DNA from: Nannocystis sp.
GTDB taxonomy: Bacteria > Myxococcota_A > Polyangia > Nannocystales > Nannocystaceae
Reading direction: 5' to 3'
DNA length: 64,000 nt
NCBI GenBank assembly: GCA_016712315.1
Contig: JADJRG010000017.1
Coordinates: forward strand, 558,001-622,000
The translations under genes and the position numbers were made by a program. The notes beneath the pieces were generated by a model, which was given only the letters and a program-made list of their open reading frames with translations, was not told where the DNA came from and did not search any database. Positions 1-9,355 of the stretch are shown here, piece after piece (position 1 is the stretch's first letter; every line of letters starts with the position of its first letter).

Positions 1-777
1 GGTGAACTTGCAGGCGTTGCTCAGGAGGTTGAAGAGCAGGCGGCGCAGCTTGGTCCGGTCGGTCTTGATGTAGCCGAGGTCGCGGCCGTACTTGAGCTTG
101 ATCGTGTTGTTGCCCTTGCGCGCGAGCGGCAGCGCGGCGTCGCCGAGCGACTCGATGAGCTCGCTGACCTGGAAGATCTCGAGCTGCACCTCGAGCTTGC
201 CCGCTTCGATCCGGGTGAGGTCGAGGACGTCGTCGATGATGGTGAGCAGGTGCTGGGCCGAGGCGAGCACGTCGCGCTGATCTTGGAGGTGCTGCGGGCC
301 CTCGCCGCGCTGGACGGCCTCCTCGGTGAGCAGCTCGGTGAGGCCGATGATCGCGTTGAGCGGGGTGCGGAGCTCGTGGCTGACGTTAGCGAGGAAGGCG
401 CTCTTGGTGCGGCTGGCCTCGAGCGCTTGCTCCTCGGCGAGGCGTCGATCATTGACCTCGCGCTGGAGGGCGCGGTTGGTCGCCTGCAAGGCGATGAGCC
501 GCGACTCGGCGTCGCGCTCGAGCTCGGCGCGCTCCCTCCGGAGGCGGGCCGCGAGCTGGCGCTGCTCTTCGAGCTCTTCGCCGAGCCGCTCGGGGTCGAG
601 GGCGGGCGCCCCAGCGGGCCGGAGCAGCGCCGCTGCGAGCAGGACTAGCGCCGAGGCGGCGAGGACCGCGAGGGTGATGGCGGCCGCGGCGCCGGCGAGC
701 ACGAGGGCGCCGGTTAGGATGAGGACCGCGAGCGCGGGAGCAGCGGCGCGTAGCCGCGAGCGTGCGGTGGTCTTCAT
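1..777 (-). CDS. Sensor histidine kinase, N-terminal part (cut by window edge)
   Basis: The gene runs off the left edge; 259 codons are visible. Residues 11-51 form a hydrophobic, probably two-pass membrane segment, followed by an acidic/basic coiled coil (about 60-120). A HisKA dimerisation domain follows, with the H-box SHELRTPLNAI and the phospho-accepting His at residue 134. The window ends just inside the HATPase N-box (NLLSNACKF). The family autophosphorylates on this His and passes phosphate to a response regulator. There is no extracytoplasmic sensor domain of useful size, so the signal is probably membrane-borne or cytoplasmic. The ATG at 777 is the first Met in a frame with strong coding character. 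No partner regulator is visible on this side. Confidence 0.9.
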   Translation of the reverse strand, partial: MKTTARSRLRAAAPALAVLILTGALVLAGAAAAITLAVLAASALVLLAAALLRPAGAPALDPERLGEELEEQRQLAARLRRERAELERDAESRLIALQATNRALQREVNDRRLAEEQALEASRTKSAFLANVSHELRTPLNAIIGLTELLTEEAVQRGEGPQHLQDQRDVLASAQHLLTIIDDVLDLTRIEAGKLEVQLEIFQVSELIESLGDAALPLARKGNNTIKLKYGRDLGYIKTDRTKLRRLLFNLLSNACKFT

Positions 778-865
778 GGCCGGGGCGGATCGTAGCAGCC
801 CGCGGCGCAGGCGTAGAGGCCAGCGCCGCGGGCCAAGGGGCCGCGCGCGGTTCCGCGCGGGTCGG

Positions 866-1915
866 CTACAGGTTGTCGACGAGGAGCTGATACTGGCCGG
901 TGGTGTTGCCGACGTTGGTGATCAGCATGTACACCGGCTGGCCGTTGCTGCCGTAGTCGACGCCCTCGACGCCGCCCGCGCCGGCGGAGTTGATCACGCC
1001 GATGTTCTTGCCCTCGAGGTCGTAGAACTCGATCTTGGCGTCGTCGTCGAAGTCCGGGGTGACCTGGACGAGGAAGTTGCCGACGGGGAGGTCGAGGCGG
1101 AAGAGGTCGACGTCGCCGATCTTGTCGAAGAAGCGGGTGAGGATGGTCTTGGCCTTGACGATCTCGTCGTCTTGGTCGAGGCCGGTGTCGATGAGGCCCG
1201 CGCAGGCGAACTGGTCGTCACCGACCGGCAAGCAGAGGCCCTTGGCGCCCTCGTCGCGGCAGTCGTTGGCCTTGCTGAAGTCGCAGACCTGGGTGCAGTG
1301 GTTGAAGGTGCCGAGCAGGCAGCTCCCAGAGTTGCACTCGGTGCCGTCCTTGCACGACTCGCCATAAGCCTTGCCGCCGCCGCAGGAGAAGCCGTCGCCG
1401 GAGAAGCCCTCGTTGCACTTGCACGAGTAGCCGCCGTCATTGTTGGTGCAGGTGGCGTTGGGGGCGCACTTGTTGGAGCCGTCGGTGCACTCGTCGACGT
1501 CCTTGCAGGACATGCCGTTGCCCTTGTAGCCGGTGTTGCAGGTGCAGGTGTACGAGCCGGGGGTGTTGGCGCAGATCGCGTCGGCGTCGCAGGAGTTCTG
1601 GCCTGTGGCGCACTCGTCGACGTCGGTGCAGGTCTTGCCGTCGCCCTTGAAGCCGTCGGCGCACGAGCAGGTGCCGTCGCTCGAGCAGTCGGCGTTGGGG
1701 TCGCAGACGAGGCAGGGGTCTTCGCCCGAGGAGGTCGAGGTCGAGGTCTCGGTGCTGCTGGCGCTTGGATCGGTGGTCGAGGCGCCGGTGGTGGTGCCGT
1801 TGCTCTCGCTGTTGGTCTCTTCGCCGGCGGTGGCCGACACCGCGGGGGTGTCGTCGCCGCTGCAGGCGAGCAGGAGGGCGAAGGGGAGGAGGGCTGAGAT
1901 GGCCGCGTTACGCAT
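866..1915 (-). CDS. EGF-repeat surface lipoprotein
   Basis: This is a 349-residue lipoprotein. The signal peptide ends in a lipobox LLAC (Cys18) followed by SGDD. Residues 19-67 are a Ser/Thr-rich tether. Three EGF-like modules follow (about 68-178); the second and third carry the calcium-binding DVDEC start. A further Cys-rich stretch leads to a C-terminal beta domain (about 230-349) resembling bacterial pre-peptidase C-terminal (PPC) domains, including the DVDLFRLDLP motif. The product should sit on the outer membrane facing the surface or periplasm, probably in adhesion or protein binding; no catalytic motif is seen. A plausible ribosome site, AAGGA, lies 7-8 bases before the ATG, unlike several other lipoprotein genes here that lack one. 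Confidence 0.9.
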   Translation of the reverse strand: MRNAAISALLPFALLLACSGDDTPAVSATAGEETNSESNGTTTGASTTDPSASSTETSTSTSSGEDPCLVCDPNADCSSDGTCSCADGFKGDGKTCTDVDECATGQNSCDADAICANTPGSYTCTCNTGYKGNGMSCKDVDECTDGSNKCAPNATCTNNDGGYSCKCNEGFSGDGFSCGGGKAYGESCKDGTECNSGSCLLGTFNHCTQVCDFSKANDCRDEGAKGLCLPVGDDQFACAGLIDTGLDQDDEIVKAKTILTRFFDKIGDVDLFRLDLPVGNFLVQVTPDFDDDAKIEFYDLEGKNIGVINSAGAGGVEGVDYGSNGQPVYMLITNVGNTTGQYQLLVDNL

Positions 1916-2074
1916 GGTTAGGTTCCTTCTTGGAGTCGGCCGGGTGCGCGAAATCCGCGCCCGGCGGTGAGGGGGCGGAAACTACCAGGGGTCAGCAGGC
2001 GCGACAATGAACAAGTACGAGAACGCGCCGGCCGTGGCGTGACTCCGCGCTCGGCCTGACGCACACTCGCCGCC

Positions 2075-3247
2075 GTGATGACGGAGACGACAGCGGCGGA
2101 GAGAGCGTGGGATCTGGTGGTTTTTGGGGCGACGGGGTTCGTCGGCCGGTTGATCGCGGAGTACCTGGCCCGCCACGCGCCTGCGGGGCTGCGGGTGGCC
2201 CTGGCCGGGCGCAGCGAGGAGAAATTGCGGGCGCTGCGGGCCCAGGTCGAGCGCGAGGACTTTGGGGTGATCGTCGCGGACGTCGACGCGCCGTCGACGC
2301 TGGCGGCGATGGCCCGCGCGGCGAAGGTCGTGATGACGACGGTGGGTCCGTACGTGCGCTGGGGGGAGGCGGTGGTGCAGGCGTGCGTCGCCGGCGGCGC
2401 CCATTACCTCGATCTCACCGGCGAGCCGGCGTATGTCGGGCGGATCGCCCAAAACTACCACGAGGCGGCGCGGGCCCGCGGGGTGGCGATCGTACCGTGC
2501 TGCGGCTTCGACTCGATCCCGCCAGATCTGGGCGCGTACTTCACGGTGCTCCAGCTGCCCGAGGGGGCGGCGGTGACGGTGACCGGGACGATGACCGGGC
2601 GTGGTTCGCCCTCGGGCGGGACGGTGGCCTCGGCGCTGGGGGTGATCGCAGACGCGAAGAACCGGGACGCGCGCCAGGTAGACGCGGTCGCGGGGGCCCA
2701 ACGGCTGGTGCGCGGCGGGAGGGTGAAGGTCCGATATGACCGCGAGGCCAGGTTGTGGGTGGCGCCGCTGCCGACGATCGATCCGGCGATCGTGCGCCGC
2801 AGCGCCCGGTTGGTCGAGCGCTATGGGCCTGATTTTTCGTATCAGCACCAGGTCGGCTTCCCGAGCTTGGCGGCGATGGTGGGGGCCGGGATCGGGGTGG
2901 GGGCGATCGCGGCGCTGGCGCAGCTCGGCGCGGGCCGCCGCTGGCTCGGGCGGCTGCGCCCGCAAGGCGAGGGGCCGAGCGCGGAGGTGCGAGCGCGCTC
3001 ATGGTTCCGCATGCGCTTCGTCGGCGTCGGCGGCGGGGTGCGGGTGGTGACCGAGATGAACGGCGGCGACCCCGGCTACGACGAGACGGCGAAGATGTTC
3101 AGCGAGGCGGCGCTGTGCTTGGCGCTCGGCGAGTCGCGACCCGAGGGCGGGGTGCTGACGCCGGTCGCGGCCGTCGGCGACGCGCTGCTGCTGCGCCTCG
3201 AGGCGGCGGGGCTGGGCATGCGGGTGGTCGAGCGCGGGCCCGCGTGA
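2075..3247 (+). CDS. Saccharopine dehydrogenase-like NAD(P)H-binding reductase
   Basis: The 390-residue protein opens with a Rossmann nucleotide-binding motif GATGFVG (about residues 18-24) and the AGRS segment typical of the saccharopine dehydrogenase NADP-binding family. The nearest characterised relatives in layout are the mycobacterial trans-acting enoyl reductases that work on polyketide-derived lipids, so a lipid or polyketide reductase role is possible. The substrate cannot be read from sequence. A true lysine-pathway saccharopine dehydrogenase is unlikely because the C-terminal half differs. Start choice is GTG at 2075 or ATG at 2078; no strong ribosome site is present. It stands alone between two minus-strand genes. 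Confidence 0.85.
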   Translation: MMTETTAAERAWDLVVFGATGFVGRLIAEYLARHAPAGLRVALAGRSEEKLRALRAQVEREDFGVIVADVDAPSTLAAMARAAKVVMTTVGPYVRWGEAVVQACVAGGAHYLDLTGEPAYVGRIAQNYHEAARARGVAIVPCCGFDSIPPDLGAYFTVLQLPEGAAVTVTGTMTGRGSPSGGTVASALGVIADAKNRDARQVDAVAGAQRLVRGGRVKVRYDREARLWVAPLPTIDPAIVRRSARLVERYGPDFSYQHQVGFPSLAAMVGAGIGVGAIAALAQLGAGRRWLGRLRPQGEGPSAEVRARSWFRMRFVGVGGGVRVVTEMNGGDPGYDETAKMFSEAALCLALGESRPEGGVLTPVAAVGDALLLRLEAAGLGMRVVERGPA

Positions 3248-3318
3248 GCCGACGAGACGAGCGCGCCCGCGGCCGAGGTGCGGCGCGGGCGCGGTGTCGT
3301 GGTTGAGGAGCGCGGCGA

Positions 3319-4857
3319 TCAGCCGGGCTTGCAGTAGTACTCGACGTCGAGGAGCTGGACCTCCTTGAGCTGCGCGCAGTAGCTGCCGCACAGCTCGATC
3401 GCGCTGTACTGGTCGTCGGTGTAGACCCAGCCGTCCTCGGTGAGGCAGTCGGTGACCTTCGGGACGATGCCGTCGCCGATCAGGACCTTGGTGTTCTGCG
3501 GGAAGATCGGCGGCTCGTCGAGGCCGACGACGCAGCTCAGCGCGTCCTTGGCGATCAGCTCGAGGGCCTCCTTGAGCTCGATCTCGTTGTTGGCGGCGTA
3601 GAACTTCTCGGTCGGGTCATCCTTGGGCTTGCCGCCGAGCAGGGCGATCTCGTTCATCTTGTCGTAGGGGACGATGTTGTCGGGGTTGCCGTCCTGCATG
3701 CCCCCGGTGTTCAGCTTCGAGATGTCGATGCCGATCTGGTAGGTGAAGATGTTGTCCTGGGTGCGGGCGTTCTCGACGATGGTGTGCACCGCCATGTCGT
3801 AGCTCTCGAAGCGCTGGGTGTTGTTGGCGGCGTCCATGCGGCAGTTGGGGGCGCCGTCGGTGATGTTGAAGATCACCCGCGGGAACTTGGGGTCGAAGGT
3901 CTTGAGGTGGTTGATCGCGGTGATCAGGCCCGAGGAGGCCGGCGTGCCGCCAGCGATCGCGCCGGCGCCAGCGTTGGCGGGCGGCATGACCGCGAGGATC
4001 GCGTCCTTGTTGCTGGGGGCGACGGCGACCTCGGGGTTAGGCTCGACGAGGCAGGCCATGGGGTCGTAGGAGGCCTTGGCGTTCTTCGAGGGGAAGAGCA
4101 CGAGGCCGAAGTCGAGCTGGCTGTCGAAGTTGTCGAGGATGAACGAGACGACCGTGTAGAGGCTGAACCAGCGGGTCACCGTCTCGGTGTTGGCGTCGGC
4201 GTCGTGGTCCCACTTGTTGGCGACCATCGAGCCCGACTTGTCGACCAAGAGCGCGACCTTGGGGGTGAGCGGCTCGAGCTGGACCATGATCTCGTTGCAC
4301 TTGTCGGCGCCGCAGGCGTTGGAGCACTCGTCGTTGTCGACGTCGTTGGCGTCGTCGCAGAGCTCCGCGCCGTCGAAGACCATGCCGTCGCCGCAGTAGG
4401 GGCCGATCTGGCCGCACCCAGGCATGCAGCCGTTGTAGCCGCCGTCGTTGACCCCGTCGTCGCAGACCTCGCCGTCGTCGATCTGGCCGTTGCCGCAGGG
4501 CGGACCGCTCGTGTCGGTGTCGGTGTCGGTGTCGGTGGCGCTGTCGGTGTCGGTGGCGCTGTCGGTGATCGAGACCTGCGAGGTGTCAGACTCGGTCGCG
4601 AGGGTCGCGCTCATCGAGTCGGTGCCGGCGGTGTCGGTGTTGGAGTTGGAGTTGGAGTTGGAGTTCGAGTTCGAGTCGGTGTCCGTCGCCGAGTCGGTGA
4701 CCGTGATCGTGTTGGACTCGCTGTTGGTCTGCGAGGCGATGCCGCAGTCCTCGCCCTGCTGCCAGGCGAAGCCGTCGTCGAGGCAGGTCGTCTTGCAACC
4801 CGACGAGAGCGCGATCATTGTTGATATACAAACGAAAATGCCAGATGTCTTCCCCAT
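3319..4857 (-). CDS. VWA-domain lipoprotein with Cys-rich stalk
   Basis: The protein has 512 residues from ATG 4857. A short signal peptide ends in a lipobox LSSGC. A low-complexity Ser/Asn/Thr/Asp tether follows (about residues 40-125, encoded partly by perfect hexamer repeats), then two myxococcal-type Cys-rich repeats (CGNGQIDDGEVCDDG and a second copy). A von Willebrand A domain with an intact MIDAS start DKSGSM fills the rest. MIDAS-bearing VWA domains bind metal and protein ligands, so this is probably a surface adhesin or part of a secreted complex. An earlier in-frame ATG at 4893 would place basic residues before the signal and is less likely. A -35/-10 pair lies directly upstream, with the ATG at the predicted transcript start. 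Confidence 0.88.
   Translation of the reverse strand: MGKTSGIFVCISTMIALSSGCKTTCLDDGFAWQQGEDCGIASQTNSESNTITVTDSATDTDSNSNSNSNSNSNTDTAGTDSMSATLATESDTSQVSITDSATDTDSATDTDTDTDTSGPPCGNGQIDDGEVCDDGVNDGGYNGCMPGCGQIGPYCGDGMVFDGAELCDDANDVDNDECSNACGADKCNEIMVQLEPLTPKVALLVDKSGSMVANKWDHDADANTETVTRWFSLYTVVSFILDNFDSQLDFGLVLFPSKNAKASYDPMACLVEPNPEVAVAPSNKDAILAVMPPANAGAGAIAGGTPASSGLITAINHLKTFDPKFPRVIFNITDGAPNCRMDAANNTQRFESYDMAVHTIVENARTQDNIFTYQIGIDISKLNTGGMQDGNPDNIVPYDKMNEIALLGGKPKDDPTEKFYAANNEIELKEALELIAKDALSCVVGLDEPPIFPQNTKVLIGDGIVPKVTDCLTEDGWVYTDDQYSAIELCGSYCAQLKEVQLLDVEYYCKPG
4641..4676 (-). repeat. Hexamer microrepeat in tether of VWA lipoprotein
   Basis: Six tandem copies of a TGGAGT/TCGAGT hexamer on the plus strand encode alternating Ser-Asn/Ser-Asp residues in the tether. 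The unit is a multiple of three, so copy-number change alters tether length without breaking the frame. A second run of GTGTCG-like units lies just upstream in plus coordinates (about 4517-4566). Confidence 0.85.
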
Positions 4858-4863
4858 GCGCCG

Positions 4864-4893
4864 ATCGTATGCAGGACGGCGGCGGCAGGACAA
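4864..4893 (-). promoter_or_regulatory. Candidate promoter for VWA lipoprotein, leaderless layout
   Basis: On the minus strand TTGTCC (4893-4888) and TACGAT (4869-4864) are separated by 18 bases. Six bases follow to the ATG at 4857, so the expected start of transcription falls on the start codon. No Shine-Dalgarno sequence precedes the ATG. This is pattern matching to sigma-70-type consensus only. Confidence 0.45.
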
Positions 4894-4975
4894 GGCGATA
4901 GAGGGCGTGGATGCGCCCGCGTCGCAGCGGCGTCGCGGCCGCGCGCCTCACCGCGGTGGATCGTCAGCGCGATCG

Positions 4976-6049
4976 TCAGCGCGTGGGCGCGCGAGCATCG
5001 ATCGCGTGAGCCGCTGGGCCGGCGCCTTCGCCTGGCGGGGACTCCTGACGGCCGTCTGCGTGCACGGCGAAGCGGCCGCGCGCGCGCGCGTGTGCGGGCT
5101 CGTCGTCGGCCCAGGGCCAGCGGCCGAAGGCGCCGCTGCGGTAGTCTTCGAAGGCGCGAGCGAGCTCTTCGCGGGTGTTCATGACGAAGGGGCCCTGCTG
5201 CGCGACAGGCTCGCCGATCGGGCGGCCTTGCAGGAGCAGCAGCTCGCTCGCGGCGGCGCCGTTCACCAGCGTCACGGCGGCGTCGGAGCGGAGCTGGACG
5301 GCGACGGGCGGGCGGAGCGGGCGCCCATCGATCTGGGCGCCCGCTCCGGCGAAGTAGTAGAGGACTCGGTTGAGCCCGGCGGCGGCGGCGGGGATGACGA
5401 CGCTCGCGCTCGGCGCGGCCCTGAGGGTGGCGATGACGACGCTCGCGCCCTCGCGTGCGGCCCACGAGGCGGGCGGCGGCCTCGGCGGGGTCATGCCGTC
5501 GAAGAGCGCGCCGGTGACCACGACGACCTCGACCGGCCGCGCCGCGGCGTCGAGGAGCGCGCGCCTGGGGATCTCTGTCCTCCAGGACATCTGAAAATGC
5601 GGCGCGGCGAGCTTGCTCGCGCGCGGCAGGTTGAGCCAGAGCTGGAAGAGCTCGAGCGGGTTGTCGGCGTCCTGGCGGAGCAGCGGGAAGACCTCGCTGT
5701 GCTCGATGCCGCGGCCGGCGGTCATCCATTGGACGTCGCCCTCGCCGAAGCGCGCGGTCGCGCCGAGGGAGTCGGAGTGATCGATGAAGCCGCGGCGGGC
5801 GAGCGTGACCGTCTCAAAGCCGCGGTGAGGGTGGCGCGGGAAGCCCGGGAGCGCGCGGCCGTGGTACATGCGCCAGCCGCCGATGCCCTCAAAGTCCATA
5901 CCGAGCTGGCGACCCGCGAGGGAGGCGGCGGGGCCCATGGCGGCGTCGCCCGCTGGGTAGTCATCGAGGTGGTGAACGCAGAAGAGGAAGGGGTCGAGGG
6001 TGGGCCACGGCGGGCGGCCGAGGGGGACTGTCGCGAGGATCGATGACAT
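4976..6049 (-). CDS. Pirin family protein
   Basis: A 357-residue pirin. The N-terminal cupin holds the metal-binding signature seen in pirins: PRHPHRGFETVT, then a downstream HSD and the GRGIEHSE motif. A second cupin follows, then a short Ala/Arg-rich tail. Pirins are Fe(II) cupins; bacterial members act as quercetin dioxygenases or as modulators of metabolic enzymes, and which applies here is unknown. The start is ATG 6049, preceded by GGAGG at a 5-base spacing; an in-frame TTG at 6061 is less likely. It shares direction with the phosphorylase gene upstream (181 bases away) and with the VWA lipoprotein, but the spacing does not suggest an operon. Confidence 0.93.
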   Translation of the reverse strand: MSSILATVPLGRPPWPTLDPFLFCVHHLDDYPAGDAAMGPAASLAGRQLGMDFEGIGGWRMYHGRALPGFPRHPHRGFETVTLARRGFIDHSDSLGATARFGEGDVQWMTAGRGIEHSEVFPLLRQDADNPLELFQLWLNLPRASKLAAPHFQMSWRTEIPRRALLDAAARPVEVVVVTGALFDGMTPPRPPPASWAAREGASVVIATLRAAPSASVVIPAAAAGLNRVLYYFAGAGAQIDGRPLRPPVAVQLRSDAAVTLVNGAAASELLLLQGRPIGEPVAQQGPFVMNTREELARAFEDYRSGAFGRWPWADDEPAHARARGRFAVHADGRQESPPGEGAGPAAHAIDARAPTR

Positions 6050-6230
6050 GTGCGCCTCCAAACCACGTCCACCGTCGCTCTCGATGTGACGCGCTCACAC
6101 TATGTGCCGAGTCGCCGACGATGGCGAGGCGCAGTGAGGCGCGGCGTCGCCCCATCGACGGGGGGAGCGCCGGCCGCACGGAGAGATCTCGGCGGCCCGC
6201 GAAGGGTGGCCATCGGCCGCCGCGTGGCGT

Positions 6231-7961
6231 TCAGGTGCGCCGCAGATAGGCGCGGGTGAGGTACTCGCCGACCATCCGCTCGGCGTTGAAGTAGGAGCCG
6301 TTGATGGCGATCGCGTTGCGCATGATCGCCGCCCACGCGCTCGGATCGCGGCGATGTAGCGGCAGGATCTCCTCGTCGAGCAGGCGGTAGAGCTGCGCCG
6401 CGTCGGCGTCGTTGGCGGCCTCGCCGTGGTGATGGGTGGGGTCGATCGACCAGCCGGTGTACGACTCGATGTGCCCCTCCACCCACCAGCCGTCGAGCAC
6501 GCTGAGGCTGGGGACGCCGTTGTGCGCGGCCTTCATGCCGCTGGTCCCGGAGGCCTCGAGGGGGGCCATGGGGGTGTTGAGCCAGAGGTCGACGCCGCTG
6601 ACCATCTCGAGGCCGAGGCGCATGTTGTAGCCGGGTAGGAAGGCGATCCGGAGGTTCGGCGCGAGCTCAGGCGCGAGCTTGTGGATCGCCTCGATGAGGT
6701 GCTTGCCCTCGTAGTCGCGGGGGTGCGACTTGCCCGCGAAGATGATCTGGAGCGTGCCCCAGCGGCTGGCGATGTCGGCGAGGCGGCGTGGGTCGCGGAG
6801 CAGCAGCAGCGGGCGCTTGTAGCTGGTGGCCCGGCGGGCGAAGCCGATCGTGAAGAGATCGTTGGAGAGGCCGTAGCCGTGGCGGTTGACCTCGTCGATC
6901 AGCGCGGCCTTGGCGGCGGCGTGGGCGGCGGTGATCTCGCCGAGCGGGATGCTCTGGGCGAGCCGCAAGGCGTAGTTGTGGTGGCGCCAGTGGGGGATGT
7001 GACGATCGAAGAGCTCAGCGAAGGGCTTCGCGGTCCAGGTGACGGAGTGCACGCCGTTGGTGATCGCGTGGATCTCTCGCCCAGGGAACATGCCGCGGGT
7101 GACCTCGCCGTGGCGCTGGGCGACGCCGTTGACGAAGCCGGAGAGCTCGAGGCCGAGCAGGCTCATGTTGAGCTCGGCGGTGGTGAGGCCGGGCAGGCGC
7201 GAGTAGAGGGCCATCCACTCGGCGCCCAAGACCTCGGTCGCGAGGGCGCGTGAGAAGCGATCGTGGCCGGCTGGCACGGGGGTGTGAGTGGTGAAGACGC
7301 AGCGGGCGCGTACTTCGGTGATCGCGGCGGCGAGCGCCTCGGGGGCCGCGGCGGCGCCGCCCTCGTCGGCGAGGCGATCGCCGAGGAGGTCGAGCGCGAG
7401 CAGGGCGGCGTGCCCTTCGTTCATGTGGAATCGATCGGCGGCGAAGCCGAGCGCGCGCAGGGCCCGCTGGCCGCCCATGCCGAGGATGGTCTCCTGGGCG
7501 AGGCGGTAGCGCTCGTCGCCGAGGTAGAGGCTGTCCGTGAGCGTACGATCCTGGGCAGCGTTGCCCTCAACGTCGGCGTCGAGCAGGTAGACGGGGACGA
7601 GGTGGCCGTCGACGCCCTCGACGTTGTAGCGCCAAACGCGGAGGGTGACGGTGCGGCCCTCGATCTCGACCTGGACGCGCACGTCGGTGCACTTCAAGTG
7701 CTGCTCTGGCCACCAATGGACGTCGGACTCGACCTGCTTGCCGTGATCGATCGACTGGACGAAGTAGCCCTTGCGATAGAGCAGCGAGACGCCGACCATC
7801 TCGACGCCGAGATCCGCGGCGGAGCGGAGGATGTCGCCCGCGAGCATGCCGAGGCCGCCGCTGTAGGTGGGGATCTCGTTGGCGAGGCCGAACTCCATGC
7901 AGAAGTAGGCGATCTTCGGGCTGGGAGTGCTCTTGAGCGGGTACATCGGGGCGCGGATCAT
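6231..7961 (-). CDS. Alpha-glucan (glycogen) phosphorylase family protein
   Basis: The 576-residue protein matches the short bacterial/archaeal alpha-glucan phosphorylases. It has the N-terminal CMEFGLANEIPTYSGGLG motif, a central region typical of GT35 enzymes, and the pyridoxal-phosphate attachment region SGTSGMKAAHNG with its Schiff-base Lys. The enzyme would release glucose 1-phosphate from glycogen or maltodextrin in the cytoplasm. The length is shorter than the 800-residue muscle/E. coli type, as usual in this subgroup. ATG 7961 has no clear ribosome site; a second Met at 7946 is possible. A TTGACG hexamer lies 20-25 bases upstream. It is divergent from the patatin gene (95 bases apart). 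Confidence 0.94.
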   Translation of the reverse strand: MIRAPMYPLKSTPSPKIAYFCMEFGLANEIPTYSGGLGMLAGDILRSAADLGVEMVGVSLLYRKGYFVQSIDHGKQVESDVHWWPEQHLKCTDVRVQVEIEGRTVTLRVWRYNVEGVDGHLVPVYLLDADVEGNAAQDRTLTDSLYLGDERYRLAQETILGMGGQRALRALGFAADRFHMNEGHAALLALDLLGDRLADEGGAAAAPEALAAAITEVRARCVFTTHTPVPAGHDRFSRALATEVLGAEWMALYSRLPGLTTAELNMSLLGLELSGFVNGVAQRHGEVTRGMFPGREIHAITNGVHSVTWTAKPFAELFDRHIPHWRHHNYALRLAQSIPLGEITAAHAAAKAALIDEVNRHGYGLSNDLFTIGFARRATSYKRPLLLLRDPRRLADIASRWGTLQIIFAGKSHPRDYEGKHLIEAIHKLAPELAPNLRIAFLPGYNMRLGLEMVSGVDLWLNTPMAPLEASGTSGMKAAHNGVPSLSVLDGWWVEGHIESYTGWSIDPTHHHGEAANDADAAQLYRLLDEEILPLHRRDPSAWAAIMRNAIAINGSYFNAERMVGEYLTRAYLRRT

Positions 7962-8056
7962 GATGCCGCCACGGAAGGATCGTCAAGCCGGAAGTCGCGC
8001 CGCAGATCACCATCCGCGCTCATGTGCTCGCGGCGCCGCTGCGTTAGTTTGATGCA

Positions 8057-9250
8057 ATGCGCGGCCAAACGCGGCACGATCGGCCGGTGACTGCGGGATC
8101 GATCGGGCTCATCCTCTCCGGCGGCGGCGCCCGCGGCGCGTACGAGGCCGGGGTGTTGACGTACATCGCCGACGCGCTGCCGGAGCTGCTGAGCCGCGTC
8201 CGCGTGATCACTGGCTCGAGCGTGGGCGCGGTGAACACGATCTATCTGGCGTCGCGCGGGCTGAGCCCGGAGTCGACGCACGAGCTGGCGGGGCTGTGGC
8301 GCGGCCTGAAGATCGACGAGAGCTTGTCGTTGTCGTCGTTTCAAGCGCTGAAGATGCTGGGCGCGGCGCCGCTGCGGCTGCTGCGGATCGGCCTGCGCTC
8401 GCCCGCGACGGGGCTGCTCGACGCGAAGGGGCTGTGGCGGCGGGTGAGCAGCAGCATCGACTGGAGCCGGGTGCACCGCCACGTGCAAGGCGGGCGCTTC
8501 GACGCGATCGCGATCGCGGGGACTGACATCAGCACGGGCGACACGCACCTCTTCGTCGACGGCGCGCCGGGCGTGTGCCCGTCGACGCCGACGCGGATCT
8601 CAGAGTTCGTGGCGGTGCCGTCGCGGCTGAGCCTGCGGCACGTGCTGGCCTCCGCGGCGATCCCGTTGCTCTTCTCGCCGGTGCAGATCGGTGATCGTTG
8701 GTACATGGACGGCGGGGTGCGCCACAACACGCCGCTGTCGCCGGCGCTGCACTTGGGGGCGCAGTCGCTGCTGATCGTGACAGTCGGCGGGATGCGGGCG
8801 CCCGCCGCCTTCTCGGGGTTCCCGGGGATCGGGCAGATCGTCGGCAAGCTGCTCGACTCGATCTTCTTGGATCGGGTGAACTTCGACCTCGACCGGCTGG
8901 CGCGGATCAACGACATCGTGCGCGCGGCGACCTCGATGGGCGAGCGCGAGACGGAGCGCTTCCGCGACGCGCTTGGGGCGCTGGGGCGGCCTCGCTACCG
9001 GGAGGTGCCGTTCGCGGCGGTGCATCCGCACGTGGACATCGGCGCGGTCGCGGCGGATGTGGTGCGCGGCTCGGGGTCGGTGTCTTCGTTCTCGTTCGTG
9101 CGGGTGCTCAGCGCGCTCTTCGAGGACGACGCGGGCACCTCGGGCGACGCGGCGTCGTTCTTGTTCTTCGACGGATCGTTCGCGGAGCGCTTGATCGCGC
9201 TCGGCCGCGCCGACGCGGCGCAGGCGCACGCGGAGCTGGCGGCGCTGTAG
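8057..9250 (+). CDS. Patatin-like phospholipase
   Basis: A 397-residue patatin-family protein. The oxyanion loop SGGGARG lies near residues 20-26, the nucleophile elbow GSSVG has Ser55 as catalytic serine, and the catalytic Asp is in DGG (Asp218), so the Ser-Asp dyad is intact. Family members are lipid acyl hydrolases, usually phospholipase A-like. There is no signal peptide, so it should be cytoplasmic, membrane-peripheral, or exported by a route not visible here. No Shine-Dalgarno precedes ATG 8057; a GTG at 8086 is an alternative start still upstream of the oxyanion loop. The C-terminal third has no recognised domain. Confidence 0.92.
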   Translation: MRGQTRHDRPVTAGSIGLILSGGGARGAYEAGVLTYIADALPELLSRVRVITGSSVGAVNTIYLASRGLSPESTHELAGLWRGLKIDESLSLSSFQALKMLGAAPLRLLRIGLRSPATGLLDAKGLWRRVSSSIDWSRVHRHVQGGRFDAIAIAGTDISTGDTHLFVDGAPGVCPSTPTRISEFVAVPSRLSLRHVLASAAIPLLFSPVQIGDRWYMDGGVRHNTPLSPALHLGAQSLLIVTVGGMRAPAAFSGFPGIGQIVGKLLDSIFLDRVNFDLDRLARINDIVRAATSMGERETERFRDALGALGRPRYREVPFAAVHPHVDIGAVAADVVRGSGSVSSFSFVRVLSALFEDDAGTSGDAASFLFFDGSFAERLIALGRADAAQAHAELAAL

Positions 9251-9355
9251 GGCGCTGGTCGCGGCGTCCGGCTGTGCGGGCGCTGCGAGGGGCGGTATGA
9301 TGGCGGAGTCCTGCGCGCCTTGATCGTCACCAGCGCGCGGGAGCGAGCTCCTAGT

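Noticed and set aside
326..1897. Plus-strand open frame of 523 codons across the kinase and EGF lipoprotein
   Set aside because: It spans two recognised minus-strand genes and the gap between them and has low-complexity composition.
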